Positions 45,828-54,948 of a stretch of 64,000 bases of DNA are shown here, piece after piece. The DNA is from Carboxylicivirga litoralis (lineage in GTDB: Bacteria > Bacteroidota > Bacteroidia > Bacteroidales > Marinilabiliaceae). The translations under genes and the position numbers were made by a program. Position 1 is the first letter of the stretch, and every line of letters begins with the position of its first letter. Under the pieces are notes generated by a model. That model was not told where the DNA came from. It saw only the letters and a program-made list of their open reading frames with translations, and searched no databases. The stretch spans positions 62,001 to 126,000 of the forward strand of contig NZ_JAFMVC010000010.1 in assembly GCF_025499605.1 (NCBI RefSeq). Direction: 5' to 3'.

Positions 45828-48770
45828 TTAGAATGACAGGTTTAATCCAAGTGAGACAGTCATTGGTTTTGGATAGTAATTAAACTTATCGATTCCAGGG
45901 GCATCTAAGCCATCAATGCTCACCTCCGGATCAACACCCGAATAACCAGTTATCACAAAAAGGTTCTCCCCAGTCACATAAACACGTGCGTTTGACAAAC
46001 CCAATTTCTTAACAGGCAATGTATAGCCAACTGTTACTGATTGCAGGCGGAAGAATGACGCATCTTCGACCCAATAGCTCGAGTAAGTCGGGTCGTCGTT
46101 GATACCAGACGTCAAGAAATCATCGGGCACATTATAAGCCGGCAAACGACTCGGATCATTCATAACCATTGCGGTTGCATTCAACACCTTTTGTCCAAAC
46201 ATACCGTAGGTTGCAAATGACGCATCCAGGTTTTTATAGGTGAAATTCATGCCAAAACCCAAATTCAACTTGGGTTGCATATTACCTAAATCGCTGTCTT
46301 CTTCATCGTTGATGAACTTACCATCTTCATCCAATCCATGGTTTTGAGGCCCCCAAAATGTACCTAAAGCATAGCCTTCTTTAATGACCTGTGAGTACAT
46401 GCCCGACATGCCTGGTAAACCATGAAGAGAACCGCTGTAAATCACGCCATCTGTCTGGAATTGATCATTCGACAGCTTATCAATCTCTTGTTGATTACTT
46501 GATAAGTTTAAGTTAGCATCCCACGAAAAATCACCTCTCGTCATCACATTACCAGTCAAGCTAAATTCAATACCTTTATTGGTCATATCTCCAACATTAG
46601 CCAACATGTATGGGTGTGCATATTGTGTGGTTGGAACCGGGTAAGTATATAATAAGTCGCTGGTTTTTTTCTGATATACTTCAACAGTACCATTAATGCG
46701 ATTCAATAATGAGAAGTCTAAACCGATGTTTATCTGTGCTGTTTCTTCCCACTTTAAGTCAGGATTGGCATTTTGCACGGTTCCGAAACCTGACTTCCAG
46801 GTATCGCTTACGCCATCGTAATAGCGGTCGGTTGACACAGCGCCTGTAATTTCCAATGACTTATACTCGCCGATGCCTTCCTGGTTACCGGTAATACCAT
46901 AACCAACTCGCAATTTAAGGTTATCAAGCCATCCACGGGTTCCATCCATAAAGCTTTCTTCAGAAATACGCCATGCGAATGAGGCCGATGGGAACGTACC
47001 CCATTTATTGTTGGCGCCAAAGCGGCTTGAGCCATCGCGGCGAACAGTTCCGGTTAGCATATACCTACCAGCATAGCTATAATTCAAACGGCCAAAGAAG
47101 GAAATAAGCGTTGCTTCACCTTTGTAAGAGTAGTTATCATCGGCTCTGAAATCCTGACCGGCAGCCAGGTTATTGTACAAAAACAAGTCCGTATCGAAAC
47201 CACGACGCTGAGCACCAAAACCCTCATACACATTATTCAAATACGAATAACCTGCCATAGCATTAAATCGATGATTTTCAATAGATTTGTCGTAAGTTAG
47301 GTAGGTCTCCAACTGCTTATTAACATACTCACCAAGTGTTTTCTGAGCATAGCCATTTTCGGTCTGCCCTTCCATCACAGCATAAGTTGGCTTATAAGTA
47401 TTCCCTTTTGTTGAGTTAAACTCGTACGAGAGGTTGGTTGATGATTTTAATCCCGGTAATAATTCCAGCTCTACCTTAAAGTAGCTTAATAAGCGATTAC
47501 GCACATTGCGAACGCTACGATTATTCATTATTTCAACAGGGTTCTCATAAATATTACCGCCTACACTGGTGTAATTACCATTTTCATCAGTAACAGGAAT
47601 AACCGGACTTAGGTTATACGAACGCTCAAAAATGCGGTAGTCCAATGGTTTCCATTCATCCTGGTTAGCGTTTAAACCTAACTCCAGCTTTAATTTACCA
47701 TCCAAACCATATTGGTAGGCCGAAATACTTGAACTCAGGCGATCTAAACGAGTTGTTTTAACAACACCTTCATTCTCGAAATACGTTAAAGACGCTCTTA
47801 CGCCGCTATCTTTGCCACCATTGTTAAAACTGATGGTATGCGATTGAGAGATGCCTGTTTGTTCCAGTTCCTCTTGCCAATCGGTGTTGCCACCGTAATC
47901 GATGGCATTGGTAACATTGTTATCACGCACATACTGACGCCATTGATTGGCTGATAACAAATCAAGATGACGAGCCACCTGACTCATAGCCACATACCCC
48001 GAATATTCGATACTCTTACCTTTGTTTTCTCTGTTGGTAGTGATGATAATTACACCGTTCGCACCTCGTGAACCATAAATGGCAGCCGAAGAGGCATCTT
48101 TCAAAACATCGATTGATTCAATCTCAGAAGGTTGAATGGTGTTAATATCCACACCTGGAATACCATCCACCACAACCAGTGGATTATTGCCTGCCGCGAT
48201 AGATGTTCCTCCACGTAAACGCATGACAGCTCCTGAAGCCGGATCACCAGAACCTTGAACAACAGCTAATCCCGCCACTTTACCTTGCAACACTTGTTCG
48301 GTTGAAGCAATCACTCCCTGGCGCAAATCGTCAGATGCGACGGAAGAGATGGCTCCGGTCAAGTCCGACTTTCGCATGGTACCATAACCAACAGCTACAA
48401 CCACTGCTTCATCTAAAGAAACCATATCCGATACCATCTGAATAGTTAATGGCAAAGGCGTTGATTCGTTAATCAGGATGTTTTGAGATTTATAGCTGAT
48501 AAATGAAACAATTAATGTAGCCGGACTTGGAACATCCAGTATAAAAGTACCATCCATACCTGTGGTGGTACCAATTGCTGAACCTTCAACCAATACCGTA
48601 GCACCCGGCAAAGGTTGTCCTGTTTCGTCATTAATAATACCTGAAACAGATATTGTCGATTGCTGAGCCATTCCTTCATGTGCTAAAAGGTATAAACCAA
48701 CCACCATCAGGCAGAAGACCTTTAAAAGGAATTGTGCTTTGTTTTTATATATTTTATTCATTGAATTCAT
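45828..48770 (-). CDS. SusC/RagA family TonB-dependent transporter
   Basis: The product has 980 residues. After the signal peptide (about 10-35) comes a carboxypeptidase-like domain (SGIINDETGQPLPGATVLVEG), the TonB-box-like junction (EAVVVAVGYGTMRKSDLTGA), the plug (VLQGKVAGLAVVQGSGDPAS, VLKDASSAAIYGSRGANGVI) and a long barrel ending TVSLGLNLSF. With SusD it imports oligosaccharides through the outer membrane. The start may be ATG 48770 or the ATG 9 bases later. Two secreted-protein genes precede it in the operon. Confidence 0.96.
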   Translation of the reverse strand: MNSMNKIYKNKAQFLLKVFCLMVVGLYLLAHEGMAQQSTISVSGIINDETGQPLPGATVLVEGSAIGTTTGMDGTFILDVPSPATLIVSFISYKSQNILINESTPLPLTIQMVSDMVSLDEAVVVAVGYGTMRKSDLTGAISSVASDDLRQGVIASTEQVLQGKVAGLAVVQGSGDPASGAVMRLRGGTSIAAGNNPLVVVDGIPGVDINTIQPSEIESIDVLKDASSAAIYGSRGANGVIIITTNRENKGKSIEYSGYVAMSQVARHLDLLSANQWRQYVRDNNVTNAIDYGGNTDWQEELEQTGISQSHTISFNNGGKDSGVRASLTYFENEGVVKTTRLDRLSSSISAYQYGLDGKLKLELGLNANQDEWKPLDYRIFERSYNLSPVIPVTDENGNYTSVGGNIYENPVEIMNNRSVRNVRNRLLSYFKVELELLPGLKSSTNLSYEFNSTKGNTYKPTYAVMEGQTENGYAQKTLGEYVNKQLETYLTYDKSIENHRFNAMAGYSYLNNVYEGFGAQRRGFDTDLFLYNNLAAGQDFRADDNYSYKGEATLISFFGRLNYSYAGRYMLTGTVRRDGSSRFGANNKWGTFPSASFAWRISEESFMDGTRGWLDNLKLRVGYGITGNQEGIGEYKSLEITGAVSTDRYYDGVSDTWKSGFGTVQNANPDLKWEETAQINIGLDFSLLNRINGTVEVYQKKTSDLLYTYPVPTTQYAHPYMLANVGDMTNKGIEFSLTGNVMTRGDFSWDANLNLSSNQQEIDKLSNDQFQTDGVIYSGSLHGLPGMSGMYSQVIKEGYALGTFWGPQNHGLDEDGKFINDEEDSDLGNMQPKLNLGFGMNFTYKNLDASFATYGMFGQKVLNATAMVMNDPSRLPAYNVPDDFLTSGINDDPTYSSYWVEDASFFRLQSVTVGYTLPVKKLGLSNARVYVTGENLFVITGYSGVDPEVSIDGLDAPGIDKFNYYPKPMTVSLGLNLSF

Positions 48771-48810
48771 TGTTTCTTATTGTTAGCATTTCGTTTAATG
48801 AATCGATCAT

Positions 48811-49893
48811 CTAGTATTGATCAAGCTCAACAAGCGGGATGTCTGTTTCGGTAATCAAGCGATCATTATTATCAGTAACGACAACATGGATAGAGTTAAG
48901 ACCTGTTAATCCCTCTAACTCAGTAACTAAATCAACAAAGCCTTTAATCTCATTTTTATCACCCGAAAACTCACCGCTAATTTCTTTCGAACCGGCTGTA
49001 ATAATGTAGTGTAAAGTGGTAACGCCTCTCTCGTTATAGATTCTGCGCATTCCCAAAATGTCTTTCTGACTAATTTTCAATGGAAAAAAACTGAAAACCG
49101 GAGGTGGCGGAGGCACTACGTCGGCCGCTATTAATTTTTGATCCGGAGTAGTGGCTTCCCATTCATTCTTTACAAAAAGGAATGTCATGTTTTCCATCAC
49201 ATAATCTTCAGGAACCGGAAAGTATTCTTCGGGAATAAGATCCATTTTATAAAAGCCATTACCCATATCTTTCAGTTTGGTCTTTTCCACTACTTCTGGA
49301 ATCCAAACCTGGTATTGTTGCTCAACCTCCCAGTCATTTAATCCACTGTGCATGTGCACGCTTGTTGCGCCATCGAATCCATCCACCAGATTGGAATTAA
49401 ATAAAATACTTAAACCTTCATCAATGGCAGGTTTTGTGGGATAAGATCTGATCATTTCGTCAGCCGTAAAGAAATCATTAAAAGAAGTAACCGGCACATT
49501 GCCTACGCCCGACTGTTTGGAGCCATCCTTGTTTTTAAGCCTCAACCAAAAGCCAGCACTATTTGCAATATCTTCTGCTGTTACATTAAAATATTCGGTA
49601 GGCACTAAATCGAAGCGCCAGATAAAATCACCTTCATAGCTTAGTTTAGCAAATTCAGAAGAGTTTTCCCAGTTACCAGCATCTGGTTCAGAAGGCGACC
49701 AGATCCAGATATAAACATCTTCGTCTTCGGCAAAAGTTGTACCGGCTAAATCAAAATACCACGAAACTTGTTCGGTATATTGATAAACGACCGGATAAGA
49801 CCATATATCAGCAATATCACCTGCCTCTTCCTGGGCACTCACCCAGACAGGGATAAACAATGCAATTATCAGACAATAAAAATATTTTTTCAT
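48811..49893 (-). CDS. secreted PUL accessory protein with two internal repeats
   Basis: The start at ATG 49893 gives 360 residues with a signal peptide (FYCLIIALFIPVWVSAQ). The mature part has two related modules: the first contains WRFDLVPTEYFNVTAEDI then GFWLRLKNKDG, and the second YKMDLIPEEYFPVPEDYV then FLFVKNEWEA. A different C-terminal domain ends in ETDIPLVELDQY. By position it should be a surface or periplasmic glycan-binding protein, comparable in role to SusE/SusF but without recognisable similarity. It could belong to the DUF4961 group I associate with such operons; this is uncertain. Confidence 0.7.
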   Translation of the reverse strand: MKKYFYCLIIALFIPVWVSAQEEAGDIADIWSYPVVYQYTEQVSWYFDLAGTTFAEDEDVYIWIWSPSEPDAGNWENSSEFAKLSYEGDFIWRFDLVPTEYFNVTAEDIANSAGFWLRLKNKDGSKQSGVGNVPVTSFNDFFTADEMIRSYPTKPAIDEGLSILFNSNLVDGFDGATSVHMHSGLNDWEVEQQYQVWIPEVVEKTKLKDMGNGFYKMDLIPEEYFPVPEDYVMENMTFLFVKNEWEATTPDQKLIAADVVPPPPPVFSFFPLKISQKDILGMRRIYNERGVTTLHYIITAGSKEISGEFSGDKNEIKGFVDLVTELEGLTGLNSIHVVVTDNNDRLITETDIPLVELDQY

Positions 49894-49993
49894 ATGATTA
49901 CGTTTATTTTCAATGTCATATGGAACGAGCCAACCCTGACATTCTCTGATGCGAGAATGCATTCATCCGGCTTGTTTCATAGAACATTTGAAT

Positions 49994-50515
49994 TTAATTA
50001 GCCGGTGAAAGGTTAAATACATAAGAAGCGAAAGCAGTACCGCTGGATGCTCTAACCAATTGTATTTCCATCACATCCTGAGCTCCAGGAATAGAAGTCA
50101 ATCTCAACTGATCAACAATTTGTGTTTTGGCGGCATCGGCATAAAGGTTAATCCGCACAGCAGATAAATTTGTGTTCGGATAAGATGAACTTAATGACCA
50201 ATAACCACTCATTAAGAATAACGCCGGCACATCGCCTGTTACCTCAAAGGTGGTTGGCTGATTGGATGCATCAACATTAAACTGAATATTAAAATTCTGG
50301 AAGTTAAAAAAGGAAGTTAAAACCTCATTATCAGGAGTAATGGCGTTTGATTTGGCATACTCATCCACCAATGTCAACTCGTCTAAACTCCAAGAACCAT
50401 TTATTTTTTCATATATAGTTATGGGTGCCACATAACTACCATCATCTGTTTGGTAACATCCCTCAAAAGGAAGCACCAACAAAAACAGCAATACATAAAT
50501 GCATGTCTTTTTCAT
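49994..50515 (-). CDS. small PUL lipoprotein (DUF5004-like)
   Basis: The product has 173 residues with lipoprotein signal (LLFLLVLPFEGC, Cys20). The mature protein begins with a lipocalin-type segment (EKINGSWSLDELTLVDEYAK) and continues with beta strands (FNIQFNVDASNQPTTFEV, GYWSLSSSYPNTNLSAVRIN). The pattern resembles DUF5004/lipocalin-like lipoproteins that accompany SusC/SusD genes. It is the first gene of the operon downstream of the regulator, with a promoter-like box 54 bases upstream of its ATG. Confidence 0.65.
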   Translation of the reverse strand: MKKTCIYVLLFLLVLPFEGCYQTDDGSYVAPITIYEKINGSWSLDELTLVDEYAKSNAITPDNEVLTSFFNFQNFNIQFNVDASNQPTTFEVTGDVPALFLMSGYWSLSSSYPNTNLSAVRINLYADAAKTQIVDQLRLTSIPGAQDVMEIQLVRASSGTAFASYVFNLSPAN

Positions 50516-50568
50516 AATAAACCTGGATTTGTTTTTATTAGTTTCTCGCCGAATTATTCGACACCAAC

Positions 50569-50576
50569 AAAACTAG
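50569..50576 (-). promoter_or_regulatory. -7 box of the putative PUL promoter
   Basis: TAGTTTTG on the minus strand matches TAnnTTTG and lies 54 bases before the first PUL gene. A TTTG upstream is only 14 bases away, so the -33 box is not well placed. Confidence 0.4.
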
Positions 50577-50688
50577 AGGAGTCTAAAAGCAAATAGAATT
50601 TTTTAAACTTCAATCTAGACAAATCAAGACTTATTTATTCACTATCAACCTGATTACATGAGTGATACATTTTCGAAAGTGCGTAATT

Positions 50689-50709
50689 AATCTAAATGAA
50701 TTTTAGATT
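50689..50709. promoter_or_regulatory. inverted repeat in the PUL leader, possible operator
   Basis: AATCTAAA (50689-50696) and TTTAGATT (50702-50709) are perfect inverted repeats with a 5-base spacer. Several CACTT/AAGTG half-sites follow at about 50719-50757. The site lies between the regulator and its presumed target operon. Confidence 0.45.
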
Positions 50710-50783
50710 ACAATAGAACACTCATTAAGTGATTTTTACACTTATTAACACTTAGGACATTTATTTTGACCTGTCAATAAAGT

Positions 50784-52382
50784 CTAAAACGCTTTAATGT
50801 CCATTATTTTTTCGTCGAATGCTTCTCTGAAATACGACTTACTTTTTGTTTTAGTTTTATAAGTGTAAATAGTCGTTACGGAAAAATTCAGGAACTTGGC
50901 AATCTTTTCATTATCTGTAATACCCAATCGAATTAACGCAAATATTCGAAGTTCGGAATTTAATAATTCGCCTTTTTTAAGCACAACTTGGTGCTCATCT
51001 GGAAAAAGCTTATTAAACTCAGCAATAAAATTGGGGAACAGCTTCAGGAAAATTTCATCGAATCGATGAAAAAGCAACTGCCTTTCTTTTTTAAGATTCG
51101 TATTTTTCAGAAGAGTGTGCAAATCATCAAACTGTCGGGCCGATATTTTTCTGAAGACATGTTTCTGGAAATCGTCCATCTTTTCGATGTATTCAGAATT
51201 GACATTAAAGAAATAACCAATGTACTCTTCTTTAATTTGATTGGCTTCCGACAGATTACTATTCAACTCCTTTTGCTCATTAACGGTATTCTGTAAGATT
51301 TTACGGATTTTGGTAATCTTTTTAAGTTGTCGATAAATAATAATGAGGAAAGCTAATACCAATACCGACAAAAAAGTTGAAGCAACGATGTAGTAAATCA
51401 GTTTTGTTTTCTGCGCTTCAACAACCGCTAACCGTTCCCCTTCGATGATGGGCAAAATGGTTGCAATCTCAATCTTCCGATGACGAGCATTGTAATAGGT
51501 AGCATCTTCCAACGCCATTATTATATAACGATACGCCCTTTTTTTATCGCCTCGCTGAAACAAAGCGTTGGCCAAATTCCGAAGAGCCACTGTTTCTTTG
51601 GTAGCATTTTTAATGTCGGCGATGGCGGCCAAAATTAAATATTCGATAGCTTTGTCTTCATAACCTGTCAGGGAATAGATATACCCCAGACTTGAAGTGG
51701 CAATGGCATCAAAATGGCGGGGCAGGTCGAAATTATTCATCCAGTAAGTAAATGCGTATTTAGCGCCCTTCCAATCTTTTTTCTTCATGCGCCGCAAACT
51801 CTCAATAGCCCAATATTCGTTGGTATTTTCATTAACATACAATAGGGCTGAATCAAGATAGGCATTGCCTTTTGTTGTGTGCTGAGAGGTAAACTGCGGA
51901 TCTCGATTATAATCGGCCAAATCATAATAAGTGCGGGCAATCACTGAATAATATTCCCGCTTTACTGAATCGGGCAACTGCGCAAGCGAAATACTTTGTA
52001 ATGTATCAATAGCTTCGGTAAACAACCCTGATGAAAGAAGTACAAAACCCTCTTTAATTTTTGCATAGGCCAGCTTGGGTTGATTTTGCAACTCGAAGGC
52101 TTCCTGTTTGGCTCGTTCTACGTAAAAAAACGCCGAATCATATACAAATGACTGATACTCTTACAACAACTCTAAACAAACCTGGTATTCCTTTATACTT
52201 AAATCTTCTGACTGATAGAAATAAAGCTTGTTTTTAAGCTTATCAATTCGCTTGATCTTTTCCTCTTCGTAAATTTCTTTCTGCTCTATTGCCATTTCAA
52301 GATTATTCAACAAGCTATCAAGCTGTTGGCCAAAGCTACTTAAGCAAATAAAAACAAATAAAGCCGTAAAAATGCTTTTCAT
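50784..52382 (-). pseudogene. SusR-like (DUF6377-type) PUL regulator split by in-frame TAA
   Basis: Two minus-strand frames in the same register make one gene. The first part (52382-52161, 73 aa) has a signal peptide and LDSLLNNLEMAIEQKEIYEE. After TAA 52163-52161 the frame goes on with EYQSFVYDSAFFYVERAKQE and the 435-residue part from about 52091. That part has tetratricopeptide-like helices, a membrane helix (IYYIVASTFLSVLVLAFLII), a coiled coil and a C-terminal LuxR-like helix-turn-helix (LRIFALIRLGITDNEKIAKF). The whole, about 530 codons, is the usual length. One point change would restore it. As it stands the sensor lacks its signal peptide. Confidence 0.8.
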
Positions 52383-52459
52383 CGGTGATTTGTATTTAGA
52401 CCATTAAAGTAATGGATAAATTTTAAATGGCTATAAATCACGAGTAGGATACTTCGTTT

Positions 52460-52482
52460 GAATGATATAAATATGTTCATTC
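52460..52482. promoter_or_regulatory. inverted repeat upstream of the GH29 gene
   Basis: GAATGA (52460-52465) and TCATTC (52477-52482) are separated by 11 AT-rich bases between the divergent regulator and fucosidase genes. It could be an operator; no protein is known to bind it. Confidence 0.35.
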
Positions 52483-52618
52483 TTCTTCCTCTCGTGTTCA
52501 TTAGCTAGCGAAAACAGTTAATGTTTTTTAAGTTTATATACCCTATCTTAAATACCGGAGAAAGCACCTCAATTTGTTCAAAGCATAAGAAATTTCACGT
52601 TAGCTTATATTTTATAAT

Positions 52619-54100
52619 ATGAAACAAATTCTATTAGTTACAATGGTCGCGTTAGGTTTTACATTTGGACTTAATGCACAGGCAATATACGAGGACGAAC
52701 GTTATGTGCCTGAAACAGATCCTTTGGTATTGCAAAAGCTGGATCAGTGGCAAAACATCAAGTTTGGTTTACTAATGCACTGGGGTGCATACAGCCAGTG
52801 GGGCATTGTCGAATCCTGGTCGCTATGCCCGGAAGATTATGGCTGGTGCGAACGAAAGAAAGGAGATCACTACAATAATTATTTCGAATACAAAAAGGAT
52901 TACGAGAACCTGCAAAAGACTTTTAATCCGGTTGATTTTAATCCGCAAAAATGGGCTAAAGCAGCCAAGGATGCCGGGATGAGATATGTTGTTTTCACGA
53001 CAAAGCATCACGATGGTTTCTGTATGTTCGACAGTAAATTTACCGACTATAAGGTAACGTCGGAACAATGTCCGTTCCATACAAATCCCAAAGCCAATAT
53101 TGCCAAAGAGGTGTTTGATGCCTTTAGAGCCGAAGGTCTTTGGGCAGGTGCGTATTTCTCAAAGCCCGACTGGCACTGTCCGTCGTATTGGGATCCTTAC
53201 TTTCCACCTCTTGACCGCAATGTGAACTACGATCCGGAAGAATATCCTGAAGAGTGGGAAAAATATGTGCAGTTTACGCATAATCAGATTGATGAGTTAA
53301 TGACTGATTACGGTAAAATTGATATCCTGTGGCTTGACGGCGGCTGGGTAGCAAAAACATCGGAAGAAGAAATAAAAGAATACTATAAGCACAAAGGGGA
53401 ACAAACAAAAAGTGGCTTTGTGAAAAATCGCATCGTCAACCAGGATATTCGCATGGATGAGATTGCAGCCAAGGCTCGCGAAAAACAACCGGGCCTTATT
53501 GTTGTTGACAGAGCTGTTCATGGTAAAAACCAAAATTACCTGACTCCTGAAAACAGAGTACCCAATAAAACATTGCCATACCCATGGGAGTCATGCATTA
53601 TTTCAGGTGGTGGTTGGTCATATACCTTCAATGCCAAATATAAAAGTGGCAACGAGTGTGTGCACATGTTGGTGGATATCGTAGCCAAAGGTGGCAACCT
53701 GTTGTTGAACATTGCTCCCGGCCCTGATGGCAAATGGCAGCAAGGTGCTTATGATTTACTGAATGAGTATGCCGATTGGATGAAGGTTAACAGTGAGGCT
53801 ATCTATAACACAAAGCCTATTGAGCCTTTCAAAGAGAACAACATCTGCATGACACAAAAGGACGATGGAAGTGTTTACTTCCATTACATGGCCGAAGAAG
53901 GTGAGGCAATGCCTGCTGAAATCAAAATTGAATCCATTGAGCTTGTCAAATCAACCAAACTAAGGCTATTAGGCAGCAAGAAAAAATTAAGTTGGAAAAA
54001 AGCCAATAAAGGTTTTGTTGTAACCATACCGGAAGACATACGAAATGCACCACCTTGTAAACACGTATGGGTTATTAAAGCCAATAAAATTGTGCGATAG
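52619..54100 (+). CDS. GH29 family alpha-L-fucosidase
   Basis: The product has 493 residues with a signal peptide (about 1-20). The retaining GH29 barrel shows FGLLMHWGAYSQWGIVESW (from residue 49), YVVFTTKHHDGFCMFDSKFT (His130, His131) and KIDILWLDGGWV, whose Asp240 is the expected nucleophile. A small beta domain ends the protein (WKKANKGFVVTIPEDI). It releases L-fucose from host or algal glycans, or related substrates. It is divergent from the PUL regulator; whether it belongs to the same regulon is open. Confidence 0.93.
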   Translation: MKQILLVTMVALGFTFGLNAQAIYEDERYVPETDPLVLQKLDQWQNIKFGLLMHWGAYSQWGIVESWSLCPEDYGWCERKKGDHYNNYFEYKKDYENLQKTFNPVDFNPQKWAKAAKDAGMRYVVFTTKHHDGFCMFDSKFTDYKVTSEQCPFHTNPKANIAKEVFDAFRAEGLWAGAYFSKPDWHCPSYWDPYFPPLDRNVNYDPEEYPEEWEKYVQFTHNQIDELMTDYGKIDILWLDGGWVAKTSEEEIKEYYKHKGEQTKSGFVKNRIVNQDIRMDEIAAKAREKQPGLIVVDRAVHGKNQNYLTPENRVPNKTLPYPWESCIISGGGWSYTFNAKYKSGNECVHMLVDIVAKGGNLLLNIAPGPDGKWQQGAYDLLNEYADWMKVNSEAIYNTKPIEPFKENNICMTQKDDGSVYFHYMAEEGEAMPAEIKIESIELVKSTKLRLLGSKKKLSWKKANKGFVVTIPEDIRNAPPCKHVWVIKANKIVR

Positions 54101-54396
54101 ACAATAGTGCCAATCCTATTTCACAATTAGAAATAAACAAGCCCAAAGACTCATTTAGGAGTCGGAGGAACACGCTTTGAAGCGTTTGAAAAAATCCTGC
54201 CGAGTTAAGCAACACATCCGACCTTTTGGAAATACTGCTGCTGAACTCGGCGGAATATTTTTAACCCCCAGAAATATAGCACTTAAACAGAAATGTATCC
54301 TCGTTTACAAAAATTCCCCGATTAATAGAAATAATAGGTGCATATGAGTTTTTTCCTATTTTTACAGTCTGTATTTTAAATCAATCTCGTACCATT
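54101..54396. other. intergenic region after the fucosidase gene with two hairpins
   Basis: ACGCTT-TG-AAGCGT (54172-54185) is a short hairpin. GCCGAGTT (54199-54206) and AACTCGGC (54244-54251) form an 8-bp stem with a 37-base loop, followed by ATATTTTT. The second could be the fucosidase terminator. No coding frame is convincing. Confidence 0.45.
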
Positions 54397-54798
54397 ATGA
54401 ATTGCCCAAGATGTAATCAGCAGTTGAGCATTGATTATATCAATGACTGTAAAACAACTATTGAAGTTGACCGCTGTACCTGTTGTGGTGGAATCTGGTT
54501 TGATAAAGATGAGTTATCACAAATTGAAGGCATTATTGAGCCAACATTCATTGAAATCAGGCATCTTCCAGATAAAAAAGAACAGTTTGAAAAACTTCAT
54601 TGCCCCAAATGCAACAACTCGCCTCGTTTACAAAAAGCAGTTCATCCGCGTGATAAGAAGGTCATCATTGACTATTGCCCTTATTGCAAAGGTATATGGC
54701 TCGATAAAGGCGAACTGGAAGCTATCCAGCAAGAGAGTTTCATTATTACCATCGGAAAGATTTTTAATTTCTTAAGTTGTTTAAGAACTCATAAATAA
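54397..54798 (+). CDS. tandem zinc-finger (zf-TFIIB type) protein
   Basis: The product has 133 residues and two zinc-ribbon repeats of the zf-TFIIB type. The first is MNCPRCNQQL with CTCCGGIWFDKDELSQIEG (about 1-47), the second HCPKCNNSPRLQ with CPYCKGIWLDKGELEAIQQ (about 67-108). A hydrophobic end (TIGKIFNFLSCLRTHK) follows. This family is common in bacteria; the role is not established. A longer frame in another register over the same DNA is not supported. Confidence 0.85.
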   Translation: MNCPRCNQQLSIDYINDCKTTIEVDRCTCCGGIWFDKDELSQIEGIIEPTFIEIRHLPDKKEQFEKLHCPKCNNSPRLQKAVHPRDKKVIIDYCPYCKGIWLDKGELEAIQQESFIITIGKIFNFLSCLRTHK

Positions 54799-54804
54799 TC
54801 AGCA

Positions 54805-54909
54805 ATGCTTTTTGGCAAACAGCTTTATGCAGCAGTTAAATATACCCTATATCCTGATAATCGCTTCGATTTCTTGGACGAAGCTAAGCAACTTAATTTG
54901 ATTAGATAG
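54805..54909 (+). CDS. possible very small protein, 34 aa
   Basis: A short frame with an ATG 6 bases after the zinc-ribbon stop codon encodes MLFGKQLYAAVKYTLYPDNR and a helical end. It has no recognised family and could be chance. Confidence 0.25.
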   Translation: MLFGKQLYAAVKYTLYPDNRFDFLDEAKQLNLIR

Positions 54910-54948
54910 AGGGTTTTATATACTTTCGGGTATATCAAACCTTGCAGC

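Noticed and set aside
54431-54775. 114-codon frame overlapping the zinc-ribbon gene
   Set aside because: It lies in another register of a clear two-finger protein with proper cysteine spacing, and has no family features.
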